Shown here in pieces: positions 24,856 through 33,630 of a stretch of DNA of 64,000 nt. The stretch's first letter is position 1, and each line of letters opens with the position of its first letter. The position numbers and the translations under genes are program-made. This stretch comes from Oscillatoriales cyanobacterium (lineage in GTDB: Bacteria; Cyanobacteriota; Cyanobacteriia; Cyanobacteriales; Laspinemataceae): contig JAABRM010000034.1 in assembly GCA_011390955.1 (NCBI GenBank), forward strand, positions 1-64,000, written 5' to 3'. The notes below the pieces were generated by a model. That model was not told the DNA's origin, made no database searches, and saw only the letters and a list, made by a program, of their open reading frames with translations.

Positions 24856-25590
24856 AGTCAGCAGTTCAATATTTTTTTGGGGGTTGCAACTTTTCTATAT
24901 TGCGTTCAATTTTTTTGGGGGGGCAGCAAGCCCGATCGACACAGGGGTAATGTCAGAGCGATATCATCCGCTAAACCTAGGCCAGTAGCTTTGGCATCCA
25001 ATGGTTAGCTCTGACCCATCAGAAAAACCTATATACCCGGAAGACTTGGTGCAGTACGTCATTTTAGCGGTAAATGGGGAGAAAATCTGATAATACACCA
25101 AAGTTTTTTAACTTTCGGCTCCCAAAGCCGGGAAATTCGTGATGATTTTGGCCGGTTCAATATTTTTTTGGGGCATAATTATCCAGAGGCTGACTCGGCG
25201 GAACCACTCGATCCTCTCTCAGCCAGGGCTGTCCCATGATTGGTAATGGCTTAACGGTGAAAACCTCCGGCGGCGAAGCAAGCGGTTTGGAAGGGCTTTC
25301 CCATGATTGGTAATGGCTTAACTGTGAAAACCAATAACTAGCTGCCCCGAATGCTTCGCCCTGGCTAGACTGCTCCTAATTTTTCCATTGTCCAGTCATT
25401 TTTTTCCCTTTGCTACAAAATCCGTCTGCTCTCGGCTAAATTTCTAAATTTTCTGACACTTATTGGCTCAATTTCAGATATCTTATAACTCTGACTGCTG
25501 TCTATGCTACCTCAAAAATGATCTTTTTTTTCAGCACAACTGTAAAAGAATTCTTTCATGTTCATTTTGTGGTTTAATCGTCTATTCATT
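24856..25590. other. Long spacer with direct repeats
   Basis: Three copies of GTTCAATATTTTTTTGGGG or a shorter form at 24863, 24904 and 25155. A 34-bp direct repeat (TCCCATGATTGGTAATGGCT, then TAACNGTGAAAACC) at 25232-25265 and 25299-25332. A GAATGCTTCGCCC element lies near 25350. No conserved ncRNA or riboswitch could be recognised by eye, and no ORF is convincing. Confidence 0.55.
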
Positions 25591-26130
25591 ATGAGTAATT
25601 TTGGTGCTATGAAGTATCTCGTTGCGATTCTTGCAGATCGAATTCAAGCTGAAGCAGCTTCCGTCGCCTTGGAAAAAGAGGGCATTCCCACCAGTCAAAT
25701 CCATATCTTAGGAAAAGGATATAAAAGTGCTGATGAGTTTGGGTTCATCGATCCTAACCAAAAAGCCCGGAAGCAAGCTCTCCTCATGGCAACTTGGCTT
25801 GTCCCGTTTGGGTTTGGGGCTGGATTGACTTTTAGCTTCATTACCAATTTAGATACATTTGCCTGGGCTGGGGAAATCGGCAATCATATCATTGGTGGAC
25901 TCTTGGGGGCAATTTCCGGGGCAATGGGGAGTTTTTTTGTTGGTGGTGGGGTTGGTTTGGTGTTTGGCAGTGGCGACGCTTTGCCCTACCGGAACCGGCT
26001 GAATCAAGGCAAATATTTAGTGATTGTCCAAGGGGCGGATAGTTTAATTCGCCAAGCAACGCCGATCCTCAATCAGTTTCAACCAGAAAATATTCAAGGC
26101 TATACAGAGGAAGCGAATTTTATCGCATAA
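25591..26130 (+). CDS. Conserved membrane protein, unknown function
   Basis: About 179 aa from the ATG at 25591; 25609 (MKYLVAILADRIQ) is also plausible and 25558 less so. The N-terminus (LVAILADRIQAEAASVALEK) looks like a small soluble alpha/beta domain that inspects or binds. It is followed by two hydrophobic segments (LVPFGFGAGLTFSFIT; GGLLGAISGAMGSFFVGGGV) rich in Gly, then a second alpha/beta-like stretch (KYLVIVQGADSLIRQA). The layout is common in cyanobacterial proteins of unknown role. No operon partner. Confidence 0.65.
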   Translation: MSNFGAMKYLVAILADRIQAEAASVALEKEGIPTSQIHILGKGYKSADEFGFIDPNQKARKQALLMATWLVPFGFGAGLTFSFITNLDTFAWAGEIGNHIIGGLLGAISGAMGSFFVGGGVGLVFGSGDALPYRNRLNQGKYLVIVQGADSLIRQATPILNQFQPENIQGYTEEANFIA

Positions 26131-26638
26131 TTTAGGTGGCTCGGTGGATCGGGGACTCGGTGAGTCCCTATTTGATTTTTGGGAACATTTTATCGCGAAT
26201 TTATTTATCGCGAATTTAATCCGTCGATCGCAACTCAGCCGGAAAAGCCTTTTAAAGATGGTTAGAAATTCTGGTGGTGAAGTATTTGGGAGAAATTAAT
26301 CTCACTTATTTGTCATAATTTCCCAATACTTCCCGCGTTCTTTATTTAGAGAAATATAATTTTTCTTGAGGCAGAAAAATACCCCATTATATATCATAAC
26401 AAAAATCATCCGATTTAGGAATTATTCAGGTGCGATCGCCTCTAATAGGTTAGAATAATAGGCTAGAATAATTACAGCGATCGCTATCATGTATAAAAGT
26501 TAATTGGCTCCGGTCAGCATCGGAGAAGTGAAAATGATTAAAATTCAAAAACGCCGATAAATTCATTTTGCCAAAATGTAAATTCACAATTCGGGAAAAA
26601 TTTGATTCATCGTTGGTGACAGGTATTTAGATCGGATT
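26131..26638. other. Spacer without recognised elements
   Basis: About 500 bp. CTCGGTGGATCGGGGACTCG at about 26140, TATCGCGAATTT repeated twice near 26193-26219, and a few HIP1 sites are all that stand out. AT-rich text near 26340-26400 could contain the promoter of the downstream two-component operon, but no clear boxes are seen. Confidence 0.4.
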
Positions 26639-26770
26639 ATGATGAAAAAAATTCTCAGCAGCAGAGGAATAATGTCTATCATTAATGATATTATTTATCT
26701 AGCTAGTTACCGACGAATCAGTCAAAACAATCAACGGCAGCATCGGTTAGGAATCATTCTGGAGGGATGA
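26639..26770 (+). CDS. Possible 43-aa leader peptide before the CheY-like gene
   Basis: ATG at 26639, stop TGA at 26768-26770, ending inside the Shine-Dalgarno/start region of the response regulator gene. The product starts MMKKILSSRGIMSIINDIIY and ends QRQHRLGIILEG. It has no recognised family and no clear ribosome binding site of its own. Overlap with the next gene would allow translational coupling. It may equally be chance. Confidence 0.3.
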   Translation: MMKKILSSRGIMSIINDIIYLASYRRISQNNQRQHRLGIILEG

Positions 26771-26772
26771 TA

Positions 26773-27147
26773 ATGGCCAAAATTCTCATTGTGGATGACT
26801 CAAGTTTATCCAGAAGAATTCTGCGAACAATTCTCATCGCAGAAGGACATAATATTATTGAAGCCACAGACGGGTTAGTGGGAATTGAAACTTATGTAAT
26901 GGAACAACCGGATTTAGTTTTGCTGGATATGGCAATGCCAGGACTACCCGGAGATGAGGTGCTGGAAAAAATCCTGGAAGTGAATCCAGCCGCCCGAATC
27001 ATTATTGCCACCGCCGACTTGCAGGACTTAACTAAAACCAAAGTCCTAGAAGCTGGGGCGATGGGTTTTGTCAACAAGCCATTCAATCGCACCAAGGTAT
27101 TAGAAGTGGTGAATCAGGTACTTAGCAGTATCCCCCAGGTTTTATAA
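26773..27147 (+). CDS. CheY-like single-domain response regulator
   Basis: 124 aa receiver domain. The start at 26773 is favoured over 26767 because GGAGG (26761-26765) is then spaced 7 bp. Acidic pair Asp8/Asp9, phosphoacceptor Asp52 (LVLLDMAMPG), Thr in IIIATAD, Lys in VNKPF. It has no output domain. It is followed by a CheC-like phosphatase after 12 bp and a hybrid kinase, forming one signalling operon. Confidence 0.93.
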   Translation: MAKILIVDDSSLSRRILRTILIAEGHNIIEATDGLVGIETYVMEQPDLVLLDMAMPGLPGDEVLEKILEVNPAARIIIATADLQDLTKTKVLEAGAMGFVNKPFNRTKVLEVVNQVLSSIPQVL

Positions 27148-27159
27148 GGAGATAGAATT

Positions 27160-27789
27160 ATGGATCTCACTCAAACCCAGCTAGATGCTTTGAGTGAATT
27201 GATTAATATTGGCTTTGCCAGGGCAGCCAATTCGTTGAGTGAACTGACAGGCGATCGCGTCTTACTAGATGTCCCGCAGGTTTCCATTCATACCATTAAT
27301 GAACTCGGACCAAAACTGGCCACCTTTGTGCAAGGAGAAGTCGCCACGGTTCAACAAATTTTTAACGGTCCCGTCTCTGGCAATGCTCTATTATTATTAA
27401 ACTACGACGGAGCAGTGATGCTGTCGGACTTAATCACCCCGGAGGCTCACGCTCATAGCCGAAGGTTGGACACCGCCGCATCAGAAGTGATCACGGAAAT
27501 TGGCAATATCTTGCTCAATGCCTGTTTAAGCGTATTTGGCAACTTGCTCCAAATTCAAATTTCTTTTTCTGTGCCGCGTTTATATCTGGAAGCGATTGAT
27601 GGCTTAATCCATTCCCTGGTCATTGGCAAGGAAGAAATGCGGTATGCCATGATTGTGTACACCGGATTTCGGCTCCAAAATGATGAGGTGAAAGGTTATC
27701 TGGTACTGATTTTGAGCGTGGTTTCTTTGGAAAAATTACTGGAAGCGGTGGAACATTGGGCTGATGTTTCTGTGGAAATTCTGGAATAA
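27160..27789 (+). CDS. CheC-like phosphatase
   Basis: 209 aa CheC/CheX/FliY-family protein. Two conserved active-site helices are visible: LDALSELINIGFARAANSLS (near 9-30) and ASEVITEIGNILLNACL (near 110). CheC proteins dephosphorylate CheY-P, so it probably quenches the receiver encoded directly upstream. No chemotaxis receptor or CheA is nearby, so the output need not be motility. Confidence 0.88.
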   Translation: MDLTQTQLDALSELINIGFARAANSLSELTGDRVLLDVPQVSIHTINELGPKLATFVQGEVATVQQIFNGPVSGNALLLLNYDGAVMLSDLITPEAHAHSRRLDTAASEVITEIGNILLNACLSVFGNLLQIQISFSVPRLYLEAIDGLIHSLVIGKEEMRYAMIVYTGFRLQNDEVKGYLVLILSVVSLEKLLEAVEHWADVSVEILE

Positions 27790-27885
27790 CGATTTCAACG
27801 GCGATCGGGACTCCCTTGACCCTGGAATCATAATTAAATGAATCCAAATAAATCCCTTTAAGATGAGAAAAAAAATGGATGAATA

Positions 27886-30243
27886 ATGATGAACATGAAC
27901 TTCAACACAAATTACCACCAGGCTTTAGAACACTGGTTGGATGCCCTCGCCGATCAAGGGGTCTTTACCACCGATCCTAACTTGAAGATTATCAGTTGGA
28001 ATCATTGGCTAGAAATCCACAGTGGTTTATCTGCGAGTGAAACCATTGGGCGTAATTTATTTGAAGTTTATCCCCCCTTGGCAAAAAAGGGAATCGAGCG
28101 CTTTTATCGTCAGGCGCTCAATGGCCAGGTTGTGATGCTTTCTCAGCGGTTACATCGTTATTTGCTGCCTATGTCCACTTCTGCGGTGCAACATCAACTA
28201 CCTTATATGCAGCAGAGTGCTCGCATCGGCCCGTTAATTTCAGAATCAAAGATTGTGGGCACAATTACGGTGATTCACGATGTGACGGAACGGGTGATTC
28301 GGGAAACACAACTCCAAGACCAAATTGAAGAATTAGAACGCACCGATGCGGTTTTGCGATCGACTCAGGCAAAATTAGAACATTTACTTTCATCGAGTCC
28401 GGCAATTTTATATACCTGCCAAGAAGATCATAGCGATCGCATTACCTTAAACATGACCTTTATCAGTGACAATGTTCTAGAAAAGTTGGGCTATCACCCC
28501 AATCAGTTTACTCATCACCCCAATTTTTATTTTGAACATATTCACCCCGATGATACTGAGTTAGTTTTGACCAAAATATTGAATCTTTTGCCCAGCAAGC
28601 ATGAAACTGTTGAACATCGGTTTTTACACGCTGACTGTAGCTACCGTTGGCTGCGTAATGAAATGAAAGTTATTGAAAGTATTGATAATAAAATAGCTCA
28701 AGTCGTCGGCGCCATTTATGACATCACCGATCGCAAAGAAGCCGAAGCACAAATAGAAGAACAAGCGGCGCTGATCCGTATTGCGAAAGATGCCATTCTG
28801 GTGAAAGATTTAGAGGATAGAATTTTATTCTGGAATCCCGGAGCCGAACATTTATATGGTTGGAATGCCTCAGAAATTATCGGAGAAGATGCCAAGCACA
28901 AACTTTTTTCTCAAATTCATAAGAATGCTTTTGAAGTCGCGAAAAAAAATACCTTCGATCGCGGAGAATGGCAGGGAGAACTACATCAAATTACCAAAGA
29001 CGGACAGGAAATCATTGTCTCTAGCAGTTGGACATTAGTCAGAGATAGTAAAAATTATCCCAAATCTATCCTAACGGTGAATACGGATATTACCGAAAAG
29101 AAACTTTTAGAAGCTCAGTTTCTTCGGGTGCAGCGCATGGAAAGCATTGGTACTTTGGCTAGTGGCATTGCTCACGATCTCAACAATATCTTATCCCCAA
29201 TTTTAGCAGCGGTTCACCTATTAAAAATGGATCTCCCAGAGGAAAAACGAGATCAAATTTTAACCATGCTAGAAAATAATACCATTCGAGGGGCTGATTT
29301 GGTCAAGCAAGTTTTATCTTTCGCCAAGGGACTACAAGGTGAACGGACAATCGTTCAAATCAGACATATTGTGGAAGAAATTCGCTTAATTGCCGATGAA
29401 ACATTTCCCAAAACAATTACGATTACCACCAATGCTCCCAGAGAATTATGGTTAATTTATGGCGATCCCACCCAACTGCATCAAATTTTGATGAACCTAT
29501 CGGTAAATGCCCGGGATGCCATGCCGAATGGGGGAAGTTTAAAAATTTCTGGAGAAAATGTTTGGATCGATGAAAACTATGCTAGATTAAATTTAGATGC
29601 TGATGTGGGTGCTTATATTTGTATTACGGTAAAAGATACGGGAACGGGAATTAATCCCGACTATTTAAATAAGATTTTTGAGCCTTTTTTTACTACCAAA
29701 GAAATTAGCCAGGGTACGGGATTAGGGCTTTCTACGGTGATGGGAATTATCAAAAGTCACGGTGGATTTATCCAAGTCGCCAGTGAAGTCGGGGAAGGAA
29801 CCCAATTTAAAATCTATTTACCCGCTGCCCCAGAAAATCATGCGGAAACCATTCCCGAAATTGATTTTCCTCAAGGACAGGGTGAGTTAATTCTGTTGGT
29901 GGATGATGAGTTGGTGATTTTGGAAATTAGCCAAACTATTTTAGAAAGTAATAATTATCGAGTGTTAACCGCGAAAAACGGGATTGAGGCTTTAGCTCGA
30001 TATACTCAGTATGGTGAGCAAATTAATCTGGTATTATTAAATATGATGATGCCGGGAATGGATGGGAAAACGACTTTGAAATATTTACGGAGTATTAGCC
30101 CAGATTTGAAAGTCATAGGGGTGAGCGGTTGGCCTTCTCATTTTGAGGATGATGTGGCAGTTAAACAAGAGTTAGTCGGTTTTTTGTCCAAGCCTTATAC
30201 TAGCCAAGAGTTGTTAAAAATTTTGGCTAAAGCTTTGCATTAA
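27886..30243 (+). CDS. PAS-PAS-PAS hybrid histidine kinase with degenerate receiver
   Basis: 785 aa. PAS-like sensors at about 10-130, 165-285 and 290-410. HisKA has phospho-His430 in ASGIAHDLNNILSPI, HATPase N box NLSVNARDAMP, G1 VKDTGTGI, G2 GTGLGLSTVMG. The C-terminal receiver (from about 660) keeps VDDE but has Asn719 (VLLNMMMPGMDG) where the phosphoaccepting Asp should be; the KPYTS Lys is kept. The receiver is thus probably not phosphorylated and may serve as a docking or inhibitory domain. It is the last gene of the receiver/CheC/kinase group. Confidence 0.93.
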   Translation: MMNMNFNTNYHQALEHWLDALADQGVFTTDPNLKIISWNHWLEIHSGLSASETIGRNLFEVYPPLAKKGIERFYRQALNGQVVMLSQRLHRYLLPMSTSAVQHQLPYMQQSARIGPLISESKIVGTITVIHDVTERVIRETQLQDQIEELERTDAVLRSTQAKLEHLLSSSPAILYTCQEDHSDRITLNMTFISDNVLEKLGYHPNQFTHHPNFYFEHIHPDDTELVLTKILNLLPSKHETVEHRFLHADCSYRWLRNEMKVIESIDNKIAQVVGAIYDITDRKEAEAQIEEQAALIRIAKDAILVKDLEDRILFWNPGAEHLYGWNASEIIGEDAKHKLFSQIHKNAFEVAKKNTFDRGEWQGELHQITKDGQEIIVSSSWTLVRDSKNYPKSILTVNTDITEKKLLEAQFLRVQRMESIGTLASGIAHDLNNILSPILAAVHLLKMDLPEEKRDQILTMLENNTIRGADLVKQVLSFAKGLQGERTIVQIRHIVEEIRLIADETFPKTITITTNAPRELWLIYGDPTQLHQILMNLSVNARDAMPNGGSLKISGENVWIDENYARLNLDADVGAYICITVKDTGTGINPDYLNKIFEPFFTTKEISQGTGLGLSTVMGIIKSHGGFIQVASEVGEGTQFKIYLPAAPENHAETIPEIDFPQGQGELILLVDDELVILEISQTILESNNYRVLTAKNGIEALARYTQYGEQINLVLLNMMMPGMDGKTTLKYLRSISPDLKVIGVSGWPSHFEDDVAVKQELVGFLSKPYTSQELLKILAKALH

Positions 30244-30249
30244 CCTTCA

Positions 30250-30500
30250 GATATTAGTTGTTTGTTGTTAGTTGGTGGTTGTTGGTTGTTTGTTCTTAGT
30301 TCTTAGTTGGTGGTTGGTGGTTGTTAGTTGATGGTTGCTTGTTAGGGAGATGTCTGTCAAACAACAATCAACAAACAACAATCAACAAACAACCATCAAC
30401 AGTCAACAATCAACAAACAACAAACAACAATCAACAATCAACAATCAACAATCAACAATCAACAATCAACAATCAACAATCAACAATCAGCAAATATATT
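30250..30500. repeat. Head-to-head heptamer arrays (TTGTTGG / CAACAAT)
   Basis: The left half (30258-30335) is TTGTTGG/TTGTTAG type, the right half (30358-30488) is CAACAAT heptamers; the halves are roughly complementary and could fold into a long hairpin. The whole gap between the kinase and the S4-domain gene is occupied. A matching pair lies at 42972-43145. Confidence 0.88.
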
Positions 30501-30516
30501 AATCGGGAAAATTAAG

Positions 30517-31296
30517 ATGCTACCCAAAGAAGAACTGTTAAAAGGTATTGAAAATCGAGACTGTGTTGCCCGCATTATTGACCAAGCAAATCAAGCAATT
30601 AAAACTTGGGAAGTGGTGTTGACAGATTTTTTGTCTCCTCCAGAGTTGGCAGATAGTCTAAAGGCTTTTAAGTCTTTGACCGAGGTTCATTGTGTGAGTT
30701 GGGGTGGCTACCCCCAAGCGGAACGCAGCCGTTTGGCGATCGCCCGTGAGGAAATTCCCCTTGATGTGTCACAAGTGCAGGTCTGCGCGTTGGAAATTGC
30801 CGGAAATTTTCTGTTTGATACTGCCAGTCACCGGGATTTTCTGGGATCGATGTTGGGGACGGGAATTGTCCGAGAAAAAACTGGGGATATTGTTGTTTTG
30901 GGCGATCGCGGTGCTCAGGTGATTGTGGTGCCAGAAATGGTGGAGTTTCTGGAAATGGAACTAAAACAAGTGCGATCGGTGCCGGTGAAAACTCAACGGA
31001 TTTCGTTGACGGAATTAAAGATTAAAGAACCGAAGAAAAAGCAGTTAACTACGGTGGAAGCTTCGACGAGATTAGATGCGATCGCCTCTGCGGGGTTTGG
31101 GATGTCTCGGAGTAAAATGGTAGATTTTATAAATGCCGGAGACGTGCGAATTAACTGGAAAGAAATCACCCAACCCAGCTATCAAGTCAAACCCAATGAT
31201 TTAATTGCCATTCGCGGCAAAGGACGCCTAGAAGTCGGAGAAATTACCGTCACCAAAAAAGGCAGATATCGAGTAGATTTAACGCGATATATATAA
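30517..31296 (+). CDS. Photosystem II S4-domain protein (YlmH-like)
   Basis: 259 aa. N-terminal YlmH-type region (LKGIENRDCVARIIDQANQA; LTDFLSPPE), middle RLAIAREEIPLD, and an S4 RNA-binding domain at the C-terminus (TRLDAIASAGFGMSRSKMVD; DVRINWKEITQPSYQV; DLIAIRGKGRLEV). Orthologues are annotated as photosystem II S4-domain proteins in cyanobacteria. It probably binds RNA; the link to PSII is through annotation of the family, not seen here. Confidence 0.9.
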   Translation: MLPKEELLKGIENRDCVARIIDQANQAIKTWEVVLTDFLSPPELADSLKAFKSLTEVHCVSWGGYPQAERSRLAIAREEIPLDVSQVQVCALEIAGNFLFDTASHRDFLGSMLGTGIVREKTGDIVVLGDRGAQVIVVPEMVEFLEMELKQVRSVPVKTQRISLTELKIKEPKKKQLTTVEASTRLDAIASAGFGMSRSKMVDFINAGDVRINWKEITQPSYQVKPNDLIAIRGKGRLEVGEITVTKKGRYRVDLTRYI

Positions 31297-31317
31297 TTCT
31301 ATTTGTAAATTCTATTT

Positions 31318-31392
31318 GTAGGTTGGGTAGAACGAAGTGAAACCCAACACTTGCGAGTGTTGGGTTTCGTGGACGGTGGACCCAACCTACAA
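31318..31392. repeat. Palindromic repeat GTAGGTTGGG ... CCCAACCTAC
   Basis: GTAGGTTGGGTAGAACGAAG and its inverted partner ending GACCCAACCTAC enclose CCAACACTTGCGAGTGTTGG. The hairpin sits between the convergent S4-domain gene and the DUF2996 gene and may end both transcripts. CCCAACCGACA-type text also occurs near 37495. Confidence 0.8.
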
Positions 31393-31412
31393 TTTTAGGC
31401 CGATCGCTGACC

Positions 31413-31883
31413 TTAATTCGGGGCTAACCACTTTTGACCATTTAACCGTTGAAGCACGCCAAATAACATCAAGTCCAGAGTAATTTTGCGCTCATCAATC
31501 AAAAACGGCTCCAAGGTACTGGGTTTAGCACCGAAATCAGAACAAGAAAACCCTCTAGGGCCAGAAATATCCGCTTTGGGGAAATAGAGATTAAATTGAC
31601 GCTTGCCATTGTTCCAGCGACCAATCACCTGCCAGCATTCGGAGTTGGCACCCAGACCAGACATGGGAAATTTTTGTTTTTCCAACATCACCTCAATATC
31701 GTCCAGACCTTCTTTGACCAAAGCTGCCTTTAACGCAGGCAGATAGTCTTGATGCATAAAATCGGCAAAGGGCTTATCTTCCGGCTTGGGGGCTTTGGCT
31801 TTGGCAGCATCGGCTTTGGCTGCTTCCGGTTTAGCTTTGGCTGCGGGTTTGGCTTCTGTGTTTGCTGCTTGCTCTTCGCTCAT
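31413..31883 (-). CDS. DUF2996-family cyanobacterial protein
   Basis: 156 aa. The N-terminal 45 residues are a low-complexity Lys/Ala/Pro/Glu tract (KPAAKAKPEAAKADAAKA) as seen in this family. The conserved body has FADFMHQDYLPALKAALVKE, ECWQVIGRWNNGKRQFNLYF and ISGPRGFSCSDFGAKPS. The function is unknown; family members are confined to cyanobacteria and plastid-bearing relatives. It may co-localise with thylakoid proteins, but the sequence does not show it. Confidence 0.85.
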   Translation of the reverse strand: MSEEQAANTEAKPAAKAKPEAAKADAAKAKAPKPEDKPFADFMHQDYLPALKAALVKEGLDDIEVMLEKQKFPMSGLGANSECWQVIGRWNNGKRQFNLYFPKADISGPRGFSCSDFGAKPSTLEPFLIDERKITLDLMLFGVLQRLNGQKWLAPN

Positions 31884-32094
31884 AAATCGATCCTTCTATG
31901 GTTTGAGTAGTGGGTGGTTGGCGATCCAAAAAACTGACTTTTTGCCACCTGTAAGAATTTAATCACAATCCGATTAAACATTTTTAGCAGGCAGTTTTAG
32001 CCTATCCATAAAAAAGAAAGGATGAAGGCTGCTGATTTTAGCCCCTCATCCCCTCGTTCCCAGGCTTCTGCGTGGGAATATGGCATCAATGGGA

Positions 32095-32982
32095 TTAGAT
32101 TTCCGCGATCGCTCGTTCGATCAGCCGCCGCGCTAAAGTTTGGATGCCGGTATGCTCGTAATAGTTGGTAGTCATATCCAGGAATGCCGCCACATAGTCC
32201 AGCTTGTCATCGGCAATTTCCACATAGCCTTGTAAGCTGCTGACGACCGATTGGGGGGTTAAATTCCGTTCTGCGACAAAATTGCTCATCCAGCCAGACA
32301 CGGAAGAAAAGCTTTCACCGATAAAACCCAACTTACTACTGGGGTTATCTCCCGGAATTAGGGTACTCACGGACTTAAAGGAACCATTATCCTCCAGTTC
32401 TTTCGGGCTTAAACTTTCAACGGTTGATAACCCTTTTTGGATAAAGTCGGGGCCGAGGGGAATTAACCCATCTAAGCAAACTAAGGCCGCCATTCGCATA
32501 ATCGACTCGCCGCCATAGTCTCCTAACGAGGTGAGAAAGTCCCCAATGCTATCGCCGGGAATGCCGTTAATTTGGCAGAAAGCTACCAATTCCACGACTA
32601 ATTTCATTACTAAGTCAATGGTTTGCGCTTTGTCTGCTTTGGGGGTGAGTTTGTTTAAAAAGCCGAGAAAGCTGATATCTTCACCAATTTTATTGGCCAT
32701 TGCCGCAGTACCGAGGGCGGAACCGGCGCTATCAATGGTTTGGTAAAGCCAGAGGGCCCGTTGGTAGCCTTCTGATTTGTCGTTGAACAGATAGATGGCC
32801 CGATCGCCTACTTGTTGGATAATCTCTTGGTCGTCTTCCCCGGTGACTTCCCGAATGGTATTTTCAAAGCCCACCAGGTTGTTCCACTGACCGGGAACCA
32901 CAAAGTCAAGGGCGCGGAGGACTTTGACCGTCATATTATTGGTTGGTAGCTCATCCACCAATTCAAAAATCGGTTTACTCAT
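32095..32982 (-). CDS. Unrecognised cyanobacterial protein
   Basis: 295 aa, all-alpha-like and without signal peptide or membrane segments. Notable blocks: TVKVLRALDFVVPGQWNNLV, RAIYLFNDKSEGYQRALWLY, ELVAFCQINGIPGDSIGDFL, and a C-terminal TNYYEHTGIQTLARRLIERA. No catalytic motif is seen. I do not recognise the family; the clean frame, normal codon use and a 5' leader indicate a real gene. It lies alone between the DUF2996 gene and a lipoprotein gene on the same strand. Confidence 0.7.
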   Translation of the reverse strand: MSKPIFELVDELPTNNMTVKVLRALDFVVPGQWNNLVGFENTIREVTGEDDQEIIQQVGDRAIYLFNDKSEGYQRALWLYQTIDSAGSALGTAAMANKIGEDISFLGFLNKLTPKADKAQTIDLVMKLVVELVAFCQINGIPGDSIGDFLTSLGDYGGESIMRMAALVCLDGLIPLGPDFIQKGLSTVESLSPKELEDNGSFKSVSTLIPGDNPSSKLGFIGESFSSVSGWMSNFVAERNLTPQSVVSSLQGYVEIADDKLDYVAAFLDMTTNYYEHTGIQTLARRLIERAIAEI

Positions 32983-33064
32983 GGAAAGACTCCTATTTGA
33001 AGATTACTAAGTTTGGATTTTGTCAGAGACAAGAATTAGACAATTCTGCCAAAATACCGATCTC

Positions 33065-33101
33065 GATCCCCCCAACCCCCCTTAAAAAGGGGGGCTTTTT
33101 A
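33065..33101. repeat. CCCCCCTTAAAAAGGGGGG hairpin repeat, second copy
   Basis: Nearly identical to 19299-19334, GATCCCCCCAACCCCCCTTA followed by AAAAGGGGGGCTTTTT. It is located between the lipoprotein gene end and the leader of the gene at 32095. The T-run favours the plus strand, although both neighbours are minus, so it may be merely a repeat. Confidence 0.75.
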
Positions 33102-33123
33102 TAATGAAAGCCAGAATTGTCTA

Positions 33124-33630
33124 TTATTTAAGTCTAGATAAACCACTGAGATTAAATTCTGAAATCCACTTTTCGCGATCGCTTGGTGACAAAGAACTGG
33201 ACTGCACTTTTACTTGAAAGCGGTCAGCCACCAACACTGAAGTCATGGTTTTCCCTGTTTCTGCCGCTGGATAGCCGCCAATTTGTTTGGTGCTGCTGGC
33301 AAATTTTGTCACCGTATTTGGTGTATCAATTGTATCAGTAATCGAGAGCTTGGCGACGCTTTGACCGCCTTTTTTCAAATCGGCGATCGCCGTTCCGAGT
33401 TTCTCCTGTTGATAGACTAAGCTAAATTCCCCAGTGGGTTTAGGAAAGAACTTATTAAATTCTCCTCCTTTAACTTGTTGTTTCACCGCTTGATTGCGCG
33501 GTTGGGTGGTACTTTCTTTTTGAGCATCATCCCACCGAGTTGGCTCAGTTTCCGCACAAGCGCCCACGAGTAGTACCAAAGTGAGCATCAATGACAGGAC
33601 GATTTTTCTGGTATTTTTTGATAAAATCAT
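33124..33630 (-). CDS. Small lipoprotein, unknown function
   Basis: 168 aa. Type II signal peptide: TRKIVLSLMLTLVLLVGACA with lipobox LVGAC (Cys at residue about 25). The mature part shows KFFPKPTGEFSLVYQQEKLG, IADLKKGGQSVAKLSITDTI and a C-terminal DREKWISEFNLSGLSRL. Exported and lipid-anchored, facing periplasm or thylakoid lumen. No family recognised. Confidence 0.78.
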   Translation of the reverse strand: MILSKNTRKIVLSLMLTLVLLVGACAETEPTRWDDAQKESTTQPRNQAVKQQVKGGEFNKFFPKPTGEFSLVYQQEKLGTAIADLKKGGQSVAKLSITDTIDTPNTVTKFASSTKQIGGYPAAETGKTMTSVLVADRFQVKVQSSSLSPSDREKWISEFNLSGLSRLK

